This document shows positions 52,874 through 61,800 of a DNA stretch of 64,000 nt, piece by piece. The DNA comes from JAIRVZ01 sp031553415 (GTDB lineage: Bacteria; Bacteroidota; Bacteroidia; Bacteroidales; Azobacteroidaceae), in the NCBI GenBank assembly GCA_031553415.1, contig JAVBLO010000056.1, forward strand, positions 1-64,000. The letters are read 5' to 3'. Made by a program: the position numbers and the translations under genes. The notes under the pieces were generated by a model. The model had not been told where the DNA came from. It did not search any database and saw only the letters and a program-made list of their open reading frames with translations. The stretch's first letter is position 1. Each line of letters begins with the position of its first letter.

Positions 52874-52993
52874 ATTCCTAAGGGGCAAAGTTGTTGCCTT
52901 TATAAAGGTAGATACTTTGGGTTACTAAAGGCGGCACTCTTTGGTTACTAAAGGCAGAGGTGCTGGGTTACTAAAGGGAGCAACTTTGCCTCC
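52874..52993. repeat. 23-bp-period tandem repeats with inverted ends
   Basis: GGTTACTAAAGG occurs exactly at 52920, 52943 and 52966 (steps of 23). Degenerate copies lie at about 52897 and 52873. The sequence between the conserved 12-mers varies. The array is bounded by an inverted repeat: GGCAAAGTTG (52884-52893) and CAACTTTGCC (52981-52990), extended to about 15 nt with two mismatches. It is not CRISPR: the units are too short and the spacers only 11 nt. Confidence 0.85.
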
Positions 52994-53039
52994 TATTGGT
53001 AATGCCTTATAATCCTGGAGATGTAATCTTAGGGAGAGA

Positions 53040-56000
53040 TTACTGTTTCTTTCCATTTTTCTCAATATACTCTTTAGGTGTCATATTGAAATACTTTTTA
53101 AAACTGGTACTGAAATACTTGGGAGAAGAGAAACCGACCATATAACCAATTTCACTGATATTATATGCATCAGTGAGTAACAATTTGGCTGCGCGGTTCA
53201 AACGCACTGTGCGGACAAACTCATTCGTTGATTGTCCCGTCAGGGCTTGTAATTTATTATTCAGAAAAGTTTTGCTCATTCCCATTTCGCGGGCAAAATC
53301 TTCAATCGAAAAATCCGCATCATCCATGTATTCTTCAATTACTTTCATGGCATTTGTCAGGAACTTCTCATCTATAGAAGTTGCCGATACTTCTTTAGGA
53401 TTAACGATGATATCCATCTTAACCTTTTCCCTGAATTTCTCCCGGTTACTCAGAAGTTGTTTTATCCTCACTTTCAAGACGCCAACATCAAATGGTTTCT
53501 CGATATAGGCATCCGCTCCGACTTCATACCCGGAAATTTTATCATGTTCTGATGATAATCCAGTCAATAGTACCACAGGAATATGGCTGGTTACGATATC
53601 TTTCTTGATTAACTTACATAATCTGAATCCCTGCTCTTCACCGTTTATCATCACATCCGAAATGACCAAATCAGGATTACTCCTGACTATTTCGGAAAAA
53701 ACATTCTGGGAATTGGCAAATGTACGTACCGAATAATCCTTGATTAGTTCACTTTGCAGATAATGGCGTACTTCTGTATCGTCTTCGATAACAAAAATCA
53801 ATTGGCGGTTGTCTTCTCTATTTACATTATAATATCCTTCGGCAAAGGTGAGCCCTTTTTCTATTTCAACAAAATGCGAAGTATAAGAACCATCTACTTT
53901 TTGTTCCTGGTTAAATATTCCGATTGGTTGGCCTTTGAAATGCTCTTTACCCGCCGGCAATGAAAAACGGAATGTGCTGCCTTTTCCCAACTCACTTTGA
54001 ACAGTCATTTTGCCATGATGCAGTTCGACAAATTCTTTTGCTAAGGAAAGACCTATACCGGTTCCTCTTACATGGCTATCCTGATTGTTTTTCTCCTGCC
54101 AGAAACGTTCGAATATTTTTCCTATATGTTGTGAAGAAATACCGATGCCGGAGTCTTGCAAACTAACCCATACACAATTATTCGCACTGTCTTTTGTTAA
54201 ACTTAATGTGATGGTGCCACCCTGTTCCGTAAATTTGAGTGCATTTGAGAAAAGGTTAAACAAAACGGTTTCTATCTTTTCATAATCAAATACAAGCATC
54301 ATTGGTTCTTCTTCAGATTGAAACTCAAATTTGATTTTTTTACTTTCCGATAAAGGTAGGAAAGAAGTATAAACATCTTTCAATAATTGTAGCAGATCTG
54401 CTTCAACTAAATGTAAGATAGAACGTCCCCTGTCGATACGCCGGAATTCCATTAGTTGATTAATCAAATGTGTTAGCCGTTTAGTATTGCGTTGAAGTAT
54501 CAGTAATAATTCATTTTTTTCCTTTTCCGGTAACTCTTTTCCCTCTTTCAAAAGCCTTTGCAGAGGGTTTTCCATCAATAACAAAGGAGCTTTGAATCCA
54601 TGGGATATATTGGTATAAAGCTGGAAACGCCACAAGTTATTTTTTTCTTCTTGGAGCAAGCGGTTGCGTTCAATCAATGACCGGTAAACGGCAAAAATGA
54701 TTCCCATGACTGCAAGGGAATAAATAAGATATGCCCACCAGGTTTTCCATAAAGGAGGCAATATTTCTATTTCCAGTTTATTGGTATTGTTGTGCGTAAA
54801 TCCCAACAGGTTTGTTGAACGTACTTCAAAGACATATTTTCCCGGGGGCAAATTGGAAAAGGAAGCATAATTACGATGATCCGAATAAAGCCAGTTGGAG
54901 TCATAACCTGCTAAACGGTAATAATATTTAATATGGTTGGGATTCGGATAATACAATGAAGAAAAATTAATCAATATCTGATTCTGATTGTATTTCAGGA
55001 GGATAGCTTTCTTATGGACGAGATCCAAATTCTCCAACATGCTATTCCCGTTTACAATAATATCGGAAAAATACACAGGAAGAATAGTTGTATCCTGTAT
55101 AACTTCTTCCGGGTTGAAGTAGGTTAAACCATTTACTCCTCCAAGAAATATGGTTCCATCTTGGGCTAATAAACTTCCAAAAGCGTAATTCATTGTAGAA
55201 AACCGGCCATTCGAAAGTTCGAAAAATGTTGAATGCTGTGAATGGTCGATTTTGTAGATACCTTTGATTGAAGAAGCCCAAATATTATTATCCCGGTCTT
55301 CTATGATACCGCAAATGTAGGCTACATCGTTATTCAAATCAAATTGTATATTATGAAAACGATCTTCTTCCGGGTCATAATAACAAAGTCCGTTGGCAGT
55401 CCCAACCCATAACCGGTTGTTTCTGTCTACAAATAGCGAAGTAACCCATTCATCAGGCAATGAATGTGAATCATCATTTTTCTTGAAATAATTCTTCTGT
55501 TCTTCAGGTCTGTTATTTTTGTATTGGAAAGAATACAATCCGCTTCGTGTTCCTACCCAAATTCTATCAGCATATCTTACAACAGACCAAACATCCTTTC
55601 CTTTGAATGAGGCTATATCAACAATGTTTTTAGTAGTCAAATCGTACGCCAGTAAAGCGCCATCGTCGGCAAAGCCCAGCCACAGAATTTGTCCGGCATC
55701 CTTGCAAATAGTTTTACAAACTTTTTTGTTGTTGACCTGCAAATAATGATTTAAATAAGAATCCTTGTTGTATGTTTTGGTTTGTATGTCAAAACTGATT
55801 GTCCCGTTTTTGGTTCCCATAAACAAAGTTTGTTCACCTAATTGAGTCATACATTGGATAATGTCTCCATTAGATTCTAAATCAGGTTTGGAATAACGGG
55901 TGATTTTATAGTGGTTGGTACGCCGGTCAACCCATTCAAATACGTTCAACCCGTTATTGGCTCCAATCCATATTTTACCATCTTCTGTCTGGGTATAACA

Positions 56001-57080
56001 GGAAATTCCCTGATGTGAAGGTGTATTGGAGTCTTCGCTTCGCTCCTGGATATTATAAAAAGGAGTCTGGTGTTTCCGCTGTAAGAGGAACAAACCCTCT
56101 TTAGTACCAGCCCAGATACTTCCCCATTTGTCTTTGCAGAATACATTTACTGTATTGCTCATGTTAACCATGGAACTGTTCCCCATCCAATATTTCTGAA
56201 GCATGAACTGATTTTTGAAATAGTTGTAATTAACCATCAGGCAGCCATGCCAGCGGGTTCCGACGAACAAATCACCTTCTTCCGGGAAAAAAATAGTTTT
56301 CCCATCTATATTATTTGCCACAGTATGTGGTTTTTGCAATCCCGGATCATTGATAAGGTCATAACAGAAAAAAAGATTTCCATCATTGCTCCAGAGTATA
56401 CCCCATTTATCGATTCCAAAACTACTTACATGCTGGTTCCGGGGATATTTATAAATCTCAATGTCTTTTTTAGTGAAAAGTGTTTTGCAGGAAGATGAAA
56501 GTACCTTGGCATAACCGGCATTACTGGCAATCCAGATGTTTTTTTCGGGGTCCAAATTGATGAAGTTTACATTAACCCGTTGTTTGCCGCCCAAAACAAT
56601 ATCTACTTCCCTGAAATCACCTGTCTGGAGAGAATATACATAGACCCCCATATCTGTACCAATCCAGATATTTTTGAACCCATCTTCATGAATGGTATTG
56701 ATGATTCTTTTTTGCAGTTCTTCCTGAGCGCAGAGAGGCTGCGTGATTTGTATGGTTGCCGGATCAATTTTTGCCAATCCTTTGTTGCATGCTACCCAAA
56801 TAGCATGATCAGTTGTTTTAATAATTTCTTTTATCTGGTTACTCGGTATCTCATTTTTTTCATCATTCCTTTGAAAAAATGAATAAAATGAATATCCGTC
56901 GAAGCGGGCCAATCCATATTCCGTACCGATCCAGATGAATCCGAAGTCATCTGATTCAATGGCTGTTATGGAGTTATTTGGGAGCGCATTCTGAGAAGGA
57001 ACAGGCATAAAACGTTCTTCGATGGCCATCCCAAGATTAGAATACAAGACAAGAAGACAAAATAATAATTTTTGTTTCAT
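53040..57080 (-). CDS. Hybrid two-component system regulator (HTCS)
   Basis: The protein (about 1346 residues from this start) is a one-piece sensor. It has a signal peptide (MKQKLLFCLLVLYSNLGMA), two beta-propellers built from repeats such as FGFIWIGTEYGLARFDG, a Y_Y_Y domain, and a membrane helix (about 780-800). A HisKA domain, an HATPase (DSGIGIS, GTGIGLSLAKE), a receiver with Asp in VISDVMINGEEQG and an AraC-type DNA-binding domain at the C terminus complete it. It senses an oligosaccharide and activates the PUL. Unusually the H-box reads NISHGFKAPL (His at residue 827) instead of SHEF(R/K)TPL. An ATG 14 codons upstream overlaps a -7 element and is rejected. Confidence 0.93.
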   Translation of the reverse strand: MKQKLLFCLLVLYSNLGMAIEERFMPVPSQNALPNNSITAIESDDFGFIWIGTEYGLARFDGYSFYSFFQRNDEKNEIPSNQIKEIIKTTDHAIWVACNKGLAKIDPATIQITQPLCAQEELQKRIINTIHEDGFKNIWIGTDMGVYVYSLQTGDFREVDIVLGGKQRVNVNFINLDPEKNIWIASNAGYAKVLSSSCKTLFTKKDIEIYKYPRNQHVSSFGIDKWGILWSNDGNLFFCYDLINDPGLQKPHTVANNIDGKTIFFPEEGDLFVGTRWHGCLMVNYNYFKNQFMLQKYWMGNSSMVNMSNTVNVFCKDKWGSIWAGTKEGLFLLQRKHQTPFYNIQERSEDSNTPSHQGISCYTQTEDGKIWIGANNGLNVFEWVDRRTNHYKITRYSKPDLESNGDIIQCMTQLGEQTLFMGTKNGTISFDIQTKTYNKDSYLNHYLQVNNKKVCKTICKDAGQILWLGFADDGALLAYDLTTKNIVDIASFKGKDVWSVVRYADRIWVGTRSGLYSFQYKNNRPEEQKNYFKKNDDSHSLPDEWVTSLFVDRNNRLWVGTANGLCYYDPEEDRFHNIQFDLNNDVAYICGIIEDRDNNIWASSIKGIYKIDHSQHSTFFELSNGRFSTMNYAFGSLLAQDGTIFLGGVNGLTYFNPEEVIQDTTILPVYFSDIIVNGNSMLENLDLVHKKAILLKYNQNQILINFSSLYYPNPNHIKYYYRLAGYDSNWLYSDHRNYASFSNLPPGKYVFEVRSTNLLGFTHNNTNKLEIEILPPLWKTWWAYLIYSLAVMGIIFAVYRSLIERNRLLQEEKNNLWRFQLYTNISHGFKAPLLLMENPLQRLLKEGKELPEKEKNELLLILQRNTKRLTHLINQLMEFRRIDRGRSILHLVEADLLQLLKDVYTSFLPLSESKKIKFEFQSEEEPMMLVFDYEKIETVLFNLFSNALKFTEQGGTITLSLTKDSANNCVWVSLQDSGIGISSQHIGKIFERFWQEKNNQDSHVRGTGIGLSLAKEFVELHHGKMTVQSELGKGSTFRFSLPAGKEHFKGQPIGIFNQEQKVDGSYTSHFVEIEKGLTFAEGYYNVNREDNRQLIFVIEDDTEVRHYLQSELIKDYSVRTFANSQNVFSEIVRSNPDLVISDVMINGEEQGFRLCKLIKKDIVTSHIPVVLLTGLSSEHDKISGYEVGADAYIEKPFDVGVLKVRIKQLLSNREKFREKVKMDIIVNPKEVSATSIDEKFLTNAMKVIEEYMDDADFSIEDFAREMGMSKTFLNNKLQALTGQSTNEFVRTVRLNRAAKLLLTDAYNISEIGYMVGFSSPKYFSTSFKKYFNMTPKEYIEKNGKKQ

Positions 57081-57121
57081 CAAATTATTAAAACCATCAA
57101 TAAAAATAACCGGATTATCCA

Positions 57122-57129
57122 CAAAGGTA
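57122..57129 (-). promoter_or_regulatory. -7 element of the HTCS gene
   Basis: Minus-strand TACCTTTG (57129-57122) matches TAnnTTTG, but no TTTG lies at the right distance upstream. A start near 57116 supports translation from the ATG at 57080 rather than the one at 57122. Confidence 0.45.
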
Positions 57130-57211
57130 GGATAATTTTCAAAAATTATGTTCTTTGTGAGTTGTCCCGCTAGGAAAAAGTTTATTTCTCATTTTCAAAT
57201 AGTTATGTGAA

Positions 57212-57233
57212 ATTTTACCTGCATTTTACCTGC
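57212..57233. repeat. 11-bp direct tandem repeat
   Basis: ATTTTACCTGC occurs twice back to back, between the HTCS promoter and the repressor gene, near the presumed left end of the element. It could be part of an attachment site or a regulator site. Confidence 0.7.
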
Positions 57234-57250
57234 ATAGCCCTGAAGGTACT

Positions 57251-57577
57251 TTACTTTTTATTCATCAGTATCTGTATAGTCCTCTCTTTTTCTTCAACCA
57301 ATTGCTTCAGGTGATCAATTTCTTTAGCCTGCAAATCAAAAGAAATCTTCAATTCTTTGTCGTTTAACTCCATTTTATTGAAGTCCCTGTCGAAAAAATC
57401 ATCAATAGAGCACTCTAGTATATTGGCAATCATCTCTAAATTACTTGCTTTAGGGTTGCCTTTTGGCCCAATCATTTGATAAAATGAACTTTCAATGAGA
57501 TCCGCTTTTGTAACTATATCTTTTAAAAGCATTCCTTTTTTTATTGCTAAATCCTTTATTCTTTGTCCATTGTACAT
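57251..57577 (-). CDS. XRE-family (Cro/CI-type) repressor
   Basis: The 108-residue protein has an N-terminal helix-turn-helix (about 3-62; GQRIKDLAIKKGMLLKDIVT, ASNLEMIANILECSIDDFF) and a C-terminal coiled-coil-like helix (about 72-105; LQAKEIDHLKQLVEEKERTI) likely used for dimerisation. It is divergent from the element's other genes across a 142-nt gap that holds a promoter and an inverted repeat, the usual place of a lysogeny-type repressor. No protease or ligand domain is present. Confidence 0.85.
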   Translation of the reverse strand: MYNGQRIKDLAIKKGMLLKDIVTKADLIESSFYQMIGPKGNPKASNLEMIANILECSIDDFFDRDFNKMELNDKELKISFDLQAKEIDHLKQLVEEKERTIQILMNKK

Positions 57578-57606
57578 GATATTATTTAGATTTAATTTAA
57601 AATAAA

Positions 57607-57642
57607 CTACATTAAATTATAAATAACTCTATTTTATTGTAG
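57607..57642. promoter_or_regulatory. Candidate repressor operator
   Basis: CTACATTAAAT (57607-57617) and TTTTATTGTAG (57632-57642) are inverted with 9 of 11 positions matching and a 14-nt spacer. The right half covers the TTG of the rightward promoter, so bound repressor would block it. Confidence 0.5.
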
Positions 57643-57667
57643 CTTTGTATTTTTAATTATATGTTTG
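57637..57667 (+). promoter_or_regulatory. Rightward promoter of the element
   Basis: TTG (57637-57639) and TATGTTTG (57660-57667) are 20 nt apart, a good Bacteroidota promoter. The start near 57673 leaves a leader of about 45 nt before the first small ORF. A second -7-like TAGCTTTG at 57640-57647 lacks a partner. Confidence 0.65.
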
Positions 57668-57719
57668 CAGTGTAAATATAATGATAATGATTTAATATTA
57701 AAGAGAAATTGTAGAATTT

Positions 57720-57941
57720 ATGGAAACAATCGCTGATTTGGAACAAAAAACTGATGCCCAAAAACTACAGGAATGGATTCGGACCATTCCGGTAGGAGAA
57801 TACAGGAATACATTGGATAAATTGATTTTTGCTTGTAAAACGACCAAATACACTTTACAGAACTGGAGATATGGGAACTGTGCTATTCCTCCATTGGTAA
57901 AAGATAAAATCGAAGAATTTGCAAATAAAAAAATCTTCTGA
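57720..57941 (+). CDS. Small protein of unknown function (possible HTH)
   Basis: A 73-residue protein, first gene right of the repressor. The segment YTLQNWRYGNCAIPPLVKDKIEEF looks like a helix-turn-helix of the kind found in small Cro-like regulators, but the family is not recognised. Its position opposite the repressor supports a regulatory role. It ends 3 nt before the next ORF. Confidence 0.6.
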   Translation: METIADLEQKTDAQKLQEWIRTIPVGEYRNTLDKLIFACKTTKYTLQNWRYGNCAIPPLVKDKIEEFANKKIF

Positions 57942-57944
57942 CAA

Positions 57945-58154
57945 ATGTATATCGATAAAGATAAATCAGGAAAAATCTCCATTATGGAGATATCCCAATC
58001 TGAAATAAGAGATATAACAACTATGCTTTTCGAATTTGAGCATTCAAATTCTTTTCTCTCTGAACGGGAAAAGTCACGATTAAACCTTTTTTCCAATAAT
58101 ATCCGGTTTCAAATAATCGATGCATTGAAAGATAAAATCCAAAAAGATGAATAG
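57945..58154 (+). CDS. Small protein of unknown function
   Basis: A 69-residue charged, mainly helical protein (MYIDKDKSGKISIMEISQSE) with no recognised domain. It overlaps the next ORF by 8 nt and lies 3 nt after the previous one, which supports real translation as part of a polycistronic unit. Confidence 0.6.
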   Translation: MYIDKDKSGKISIMEISQSEIRDITTMLFEFEHSNSFLSEREKSRLNLFSNNIRFQIIDALKDKIQKDE

Positions 58155-58440
58155 CAGTAATTATTCCAATTTCCGGATGATAAATTGGGATTGGATACAA
58201 CAATATCAATCCATAATGGGAAAAGGGCAATATAAAGATTTTTTTGATAAAGTTTATGCCAGGCTCTTATTGGTACCTGAAGGAAAATATTTGGATATCG
58301 ACAGGTATGTTACAGAAAAAAGCAGGGATATTTTTATAAAAATAAGTTGCCTGTTTATTCTTGAACAAAGACAAGCTGTCGGGGATTATTGGTGTTTTAA
58401 TGAAAAATATAACTGTTTTATACATAAACGTCATGAGTAG
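58147..58440 (+). CDS. Small protein of unknown function
   Basis: A 97-residue protein rich in aromatic residues (INWDWIQQYQSIMGKGQYKDF; CLFILEQRQAVGDYWCFNEKY), no recognised family and no signal or membrane segment. It overlaps both neighbours by 8 nt (ATGAATAG and ATGAGTAG style), so the four small ORFs are likely translationally coupled. Confidence 0.6.
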   Translation: MNSSNYSNFRMINWDWIQQYQSIMGKGQYKDFFDKVYARLLLVPEGKYLDIDRYVTEKSRDIFIKISCLFILEQRQAVGDYWCFNEKYNCFIHKRHE

Positions 58441-58825
58441 ATTAAAAGCCTGGACATGGACTCCGGATGATGATAAAAAACTTCGTGAAATGCTTTCCTA
58501 TTCTTCGTTTTCTCAAATTGCAGAAGCATTGAATCGCACTGAAAATGCAGTAAAATTATATATACACAGGGAGCGGATTCCTATCAATCCTAAAGTCAAG
58601 AAAAATTTATTAATCGAATTACTTACACTTCGCTTTATTAATCCTGAATTTTTTATGCCAAATCGTAAATTTTACAATGATACTGGCATCAACCAAAACC
58701 GATGGTGGAGACTCTACCGTGGTGATGATAAAATAACTGAAGATGAATATGCCCGGTTAATAGAATATTTCGGCATAAAACATGAAGTAGCGTTCGAAAA
58801 AAGACAATTAGACTTGACTTTCTGA
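58433..58825 (+). CDS. Myb/SANT-like DNA-binding protein
   Basis: A 130-residue protein starting MSRLKAWTWTPDDDKKLREM, a Myb/SANT-like domain with the spaced tryptophan pattern and FSQIAEALNRTENAVKLYIH as the recognition part. The C-terminal half (INQNRWWRLYRGDDKITEDEY) resembles a second small helical module. The open frame extends 24 codons further upstream, but the ATG overlapping the previous stop (ATGAGTAG) fits the coupling of this unit. It shares one base with the primase start (TGATG). Probable DNA binding; role in replication control inferred. Confidence 0.68.
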   Translation: MSRLKAWTWTPDDDKKLREMLSYSSFSQIAEALNRTENAVKLYIHRERIPINPKVKKNLLIELLTLRFINPEFFMPNRKFYNDTGINQNRWWRLYRGDDKITEDEYARLIEYFGIKHEVAFEKRQLDLTF

Positions 58826-61800
58826 TGATTGATCAAAATACAATAGATAAAATCTTAAAAGCTGCGAATATAGTTGATGTTATCGGCGAATTCGTAACCC
58901 TTAAGAAAAAAGGTATTAATTATCTTGGGCTCTGCCCGTTTCACGAAGATAATTCTCCGTCTTTTTATGTTTCTCCGACAAAACAAGTTTGTAAATGTTT
59001 TTCTTGTGGCGAGGGTGGCAATATCTTTTCTTTCCTGCAGAAACATGAAAATATTTCTTATCCGGAAGTAATCAAATACTTGGGAAAAAAATATAATATT
59101 GAAATTGACAATATTGAATTAACACCTGAGCAAAAGGCAAAGCAGGATAAACGGGAAAGTATCCGGGCTATCTTGAATTTTAGCCAGAGAATATTTGAAA
59201 AAAACATAAAAGATTATCAGCCGGTTATTGAATATTTATCCGGAAGAAAAATAAATCCGATTACATTAAAGAAGTTTGGTGTTGGATTCTCCGAAAAAGA
59301 GCAACTTCCTGGAACGCTTTCCATTAACAGGTACTCACTTGAATTAGCCAAATCTTCCGGTGTTATCAGCCAGCGCGAAAATGGAAGTTATTATGACTAT
59401 TTCCGGAACCGCATAACTTTTCCTTTCTATGATATATACGGAAATATTATCGGGTTTACCGGGCGTGCCATTGATCCGCTTGAAAATATTAAATATCTGA
59501 ATACCCCTGAAACCGAACTGTTTAATAAAGGAAGTATTCTTTTCGGGTTATTTCAGGCGAAAGGTGCTATTTCGAAAGCGAATAATGTTTACCTGGTTGA
59601 AGGGCAATTTGATGTAATGTCCATGGTGCAGGCCGGATTGGAAAATACGGTTTGTGGTTCCGGAACCGCTCTTACTCCGACTCAAATAAAACTACTCAAA
59701 CGATATACTCAAAACGTTACTCTTGCCTATGACAATGATAGTGTAGACCAGGAAAAGAATCCTGGATTAAAAGCAGCTTTGAAAAATGGGGATTTATTAC
59801 TGGCTGCCGGATTTAATGTCCGTGTGGTAATGCTTCCGGAGGGAGAAGACCCGGACAGTTATTTAAGAAAAAACGACAATCTTTCTATTTTCACCGATAA
59901 AACCAAACAACTTGATTTTGTTTCTTATAAATATGAAATCCTTAAATTGAAATCTCCAGGCAACGACCCTATTCAAATAACCGAAAACTATAAAGCCATA
60001 TCCGAAACTATTGCTTTGATTCCTGAAAAAACTACTCAGGGAAATTACATCAGTTACCTGGTAAATAAATATAAAGTTGATGGAGAACAAATAAAGAACC
60101 TTGTTAAACAAGTCAATCAAAAATACGATAATCCTGAAAATGAACAATCCGGATTTCATGGACTTGAAGCGGCCAAAGAATTTTTAACCAAACAGAAACC
60201 AATCATACAGCTAACAGGCAATATGGAAACATTTATTGCTTCTTTCGGAGAAAAGCCGGTTGTTTATTGCTTTGGAAATGTTTCCTATTCACAGATACAG
60301 GAATTAATGCAAGTTTCAAGTTTCATTGAATATATCGATACCGTTTCACATCCAATTAACATTGAAACAATTGAAGAAACAAAAGAAATATTATTCCTGA
60401 AGGAATTGCATAAAGCCGGATTTACAATAACCCTAACTTCAACCTTGAACAAGTCAAATGAAAAAAATAGTTTGTCTTATGGTTTTCTGGACTATTACAT
60501 TATTAGATTGGCCGATATTACAACTGACAATTACAGTACAAATAATAAAATAAAATCAGAGTTGATTAATCGGGCAGCAGAAATGATTTCCTATATCCCG
60601 GATTCCGAAAGGCATGTAGGCGTAAAATCTTACTGTAAACTTTTCGATATTACGGTTAAAGCAATGACTGACACTTTAAAACCTTTTCTTGATAGGAAAA
60701 AATCCAGGTCAAGGTTTCAGGCAGAAAGTATCAATGTCGATGGGAAAGTGATAGATACTGATTTTGACATTAACCGGTTGCCTGAATATGTGGATCAGGA
60801 ATCTTTGAATCGATATGGTTTTTTTCCACTCCAAACTTCTTCAGGAAGAAAAGTTGCTTATATGTTTCGAACGGAAACAGGCACTTTTATCCGTGTCGGC
60901 AATTTCTACATGACGCCTCTTTACCATGTGTACGATAAAACAGGAGGAAATAAGCGGGTTGTTCAACTGGACCACATGCAAATGAACTTTCCCATTTTCG
61001 TTGAATGGATGTCAAAAGACATGATTAATCTGAATTCATTCAAGCAGCTGATTTGGGACGAAGGAGGTTTCGTATTTGATAATGGAACGGCTAACCATTT
61101 AAATAAGATACTTTCTTCCATTGCCATGGAGTTCCCTAAATGTTTTGAGTTGAAAGTATTTGGACAGCAAAACGAAGATTTCTTTGCTTTCTCCAATGCA
61201 ATTTATCATCTTGTTGATGGTGTCCACAAAATCGAATATGTCGATGAATATGGCATTGTTGTTCATGATGGAGTAAATTATTACGCCCCTGCATTTTCCA
61301 AAATATATGCAGGAGAGCGCCGAGATAACGATAAATTTTCACAAGACCGGTATTTCGTTTACAAAGAATTACCACCCGAACAAACAACCGATTTTTCAAC
61401 ATGGGCCTCGCTGATGGACAGGGTGTATAAGCAAAACGACAACGGCAAATGGGCATTGCTTTTTTCCATAATGAGCGCTTTCCGAAGTGTTATCTATCCA
61501 ATCGACAGGTTATTTACCACGCTTTTTTTTGTTGGACAAACAGAATCAGGAAAAAGCCAAGTTGCCATATCCGCACGAAGTTTATTCATTCATCCGGATG
61601 CAGCTTTATTTAACTTAAACTCCGGAACCAATGCCGCGTTTTTTACTTCCATGGAGCGAAATAGGGACGTAATAGTTGTATTTGAGGAATATAATGATTA
61701 TTTGATTTCTGATGAAAAATTTCAAGGGTTAAAAGCTGCTGTATATGATGGTGAGGGAAAGCAAAAAAGAAAAGATGCTACCAGCAAAGAGCTTGATACA

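Larger units (their letters stand above)
52685..53039. other. Non-coding gap between HTCS and MBL genes
   Basis: 355 nt without a credible gene. It holds a -7 element and a 14-bp palindrome near the MBL start, and a block of 23-bp-period repeats nearer the HTCS stop; these are listed separately. No terminator with a T-run was found after the HTCS gene. Confidence 0.7.

Noticed and set aside
52874..52993. CRISPR array
   Set aside because: The conserved unit is 12 nt with 11-nt intervals and there is no cas gene; too short for CRISPR.
57698..58096. 132-codon minus-strand frame over the small ORFs
   Set aside because: It lies opposite overlapping plus-strand ORFs that show coupled starts and stops and a good promoter.
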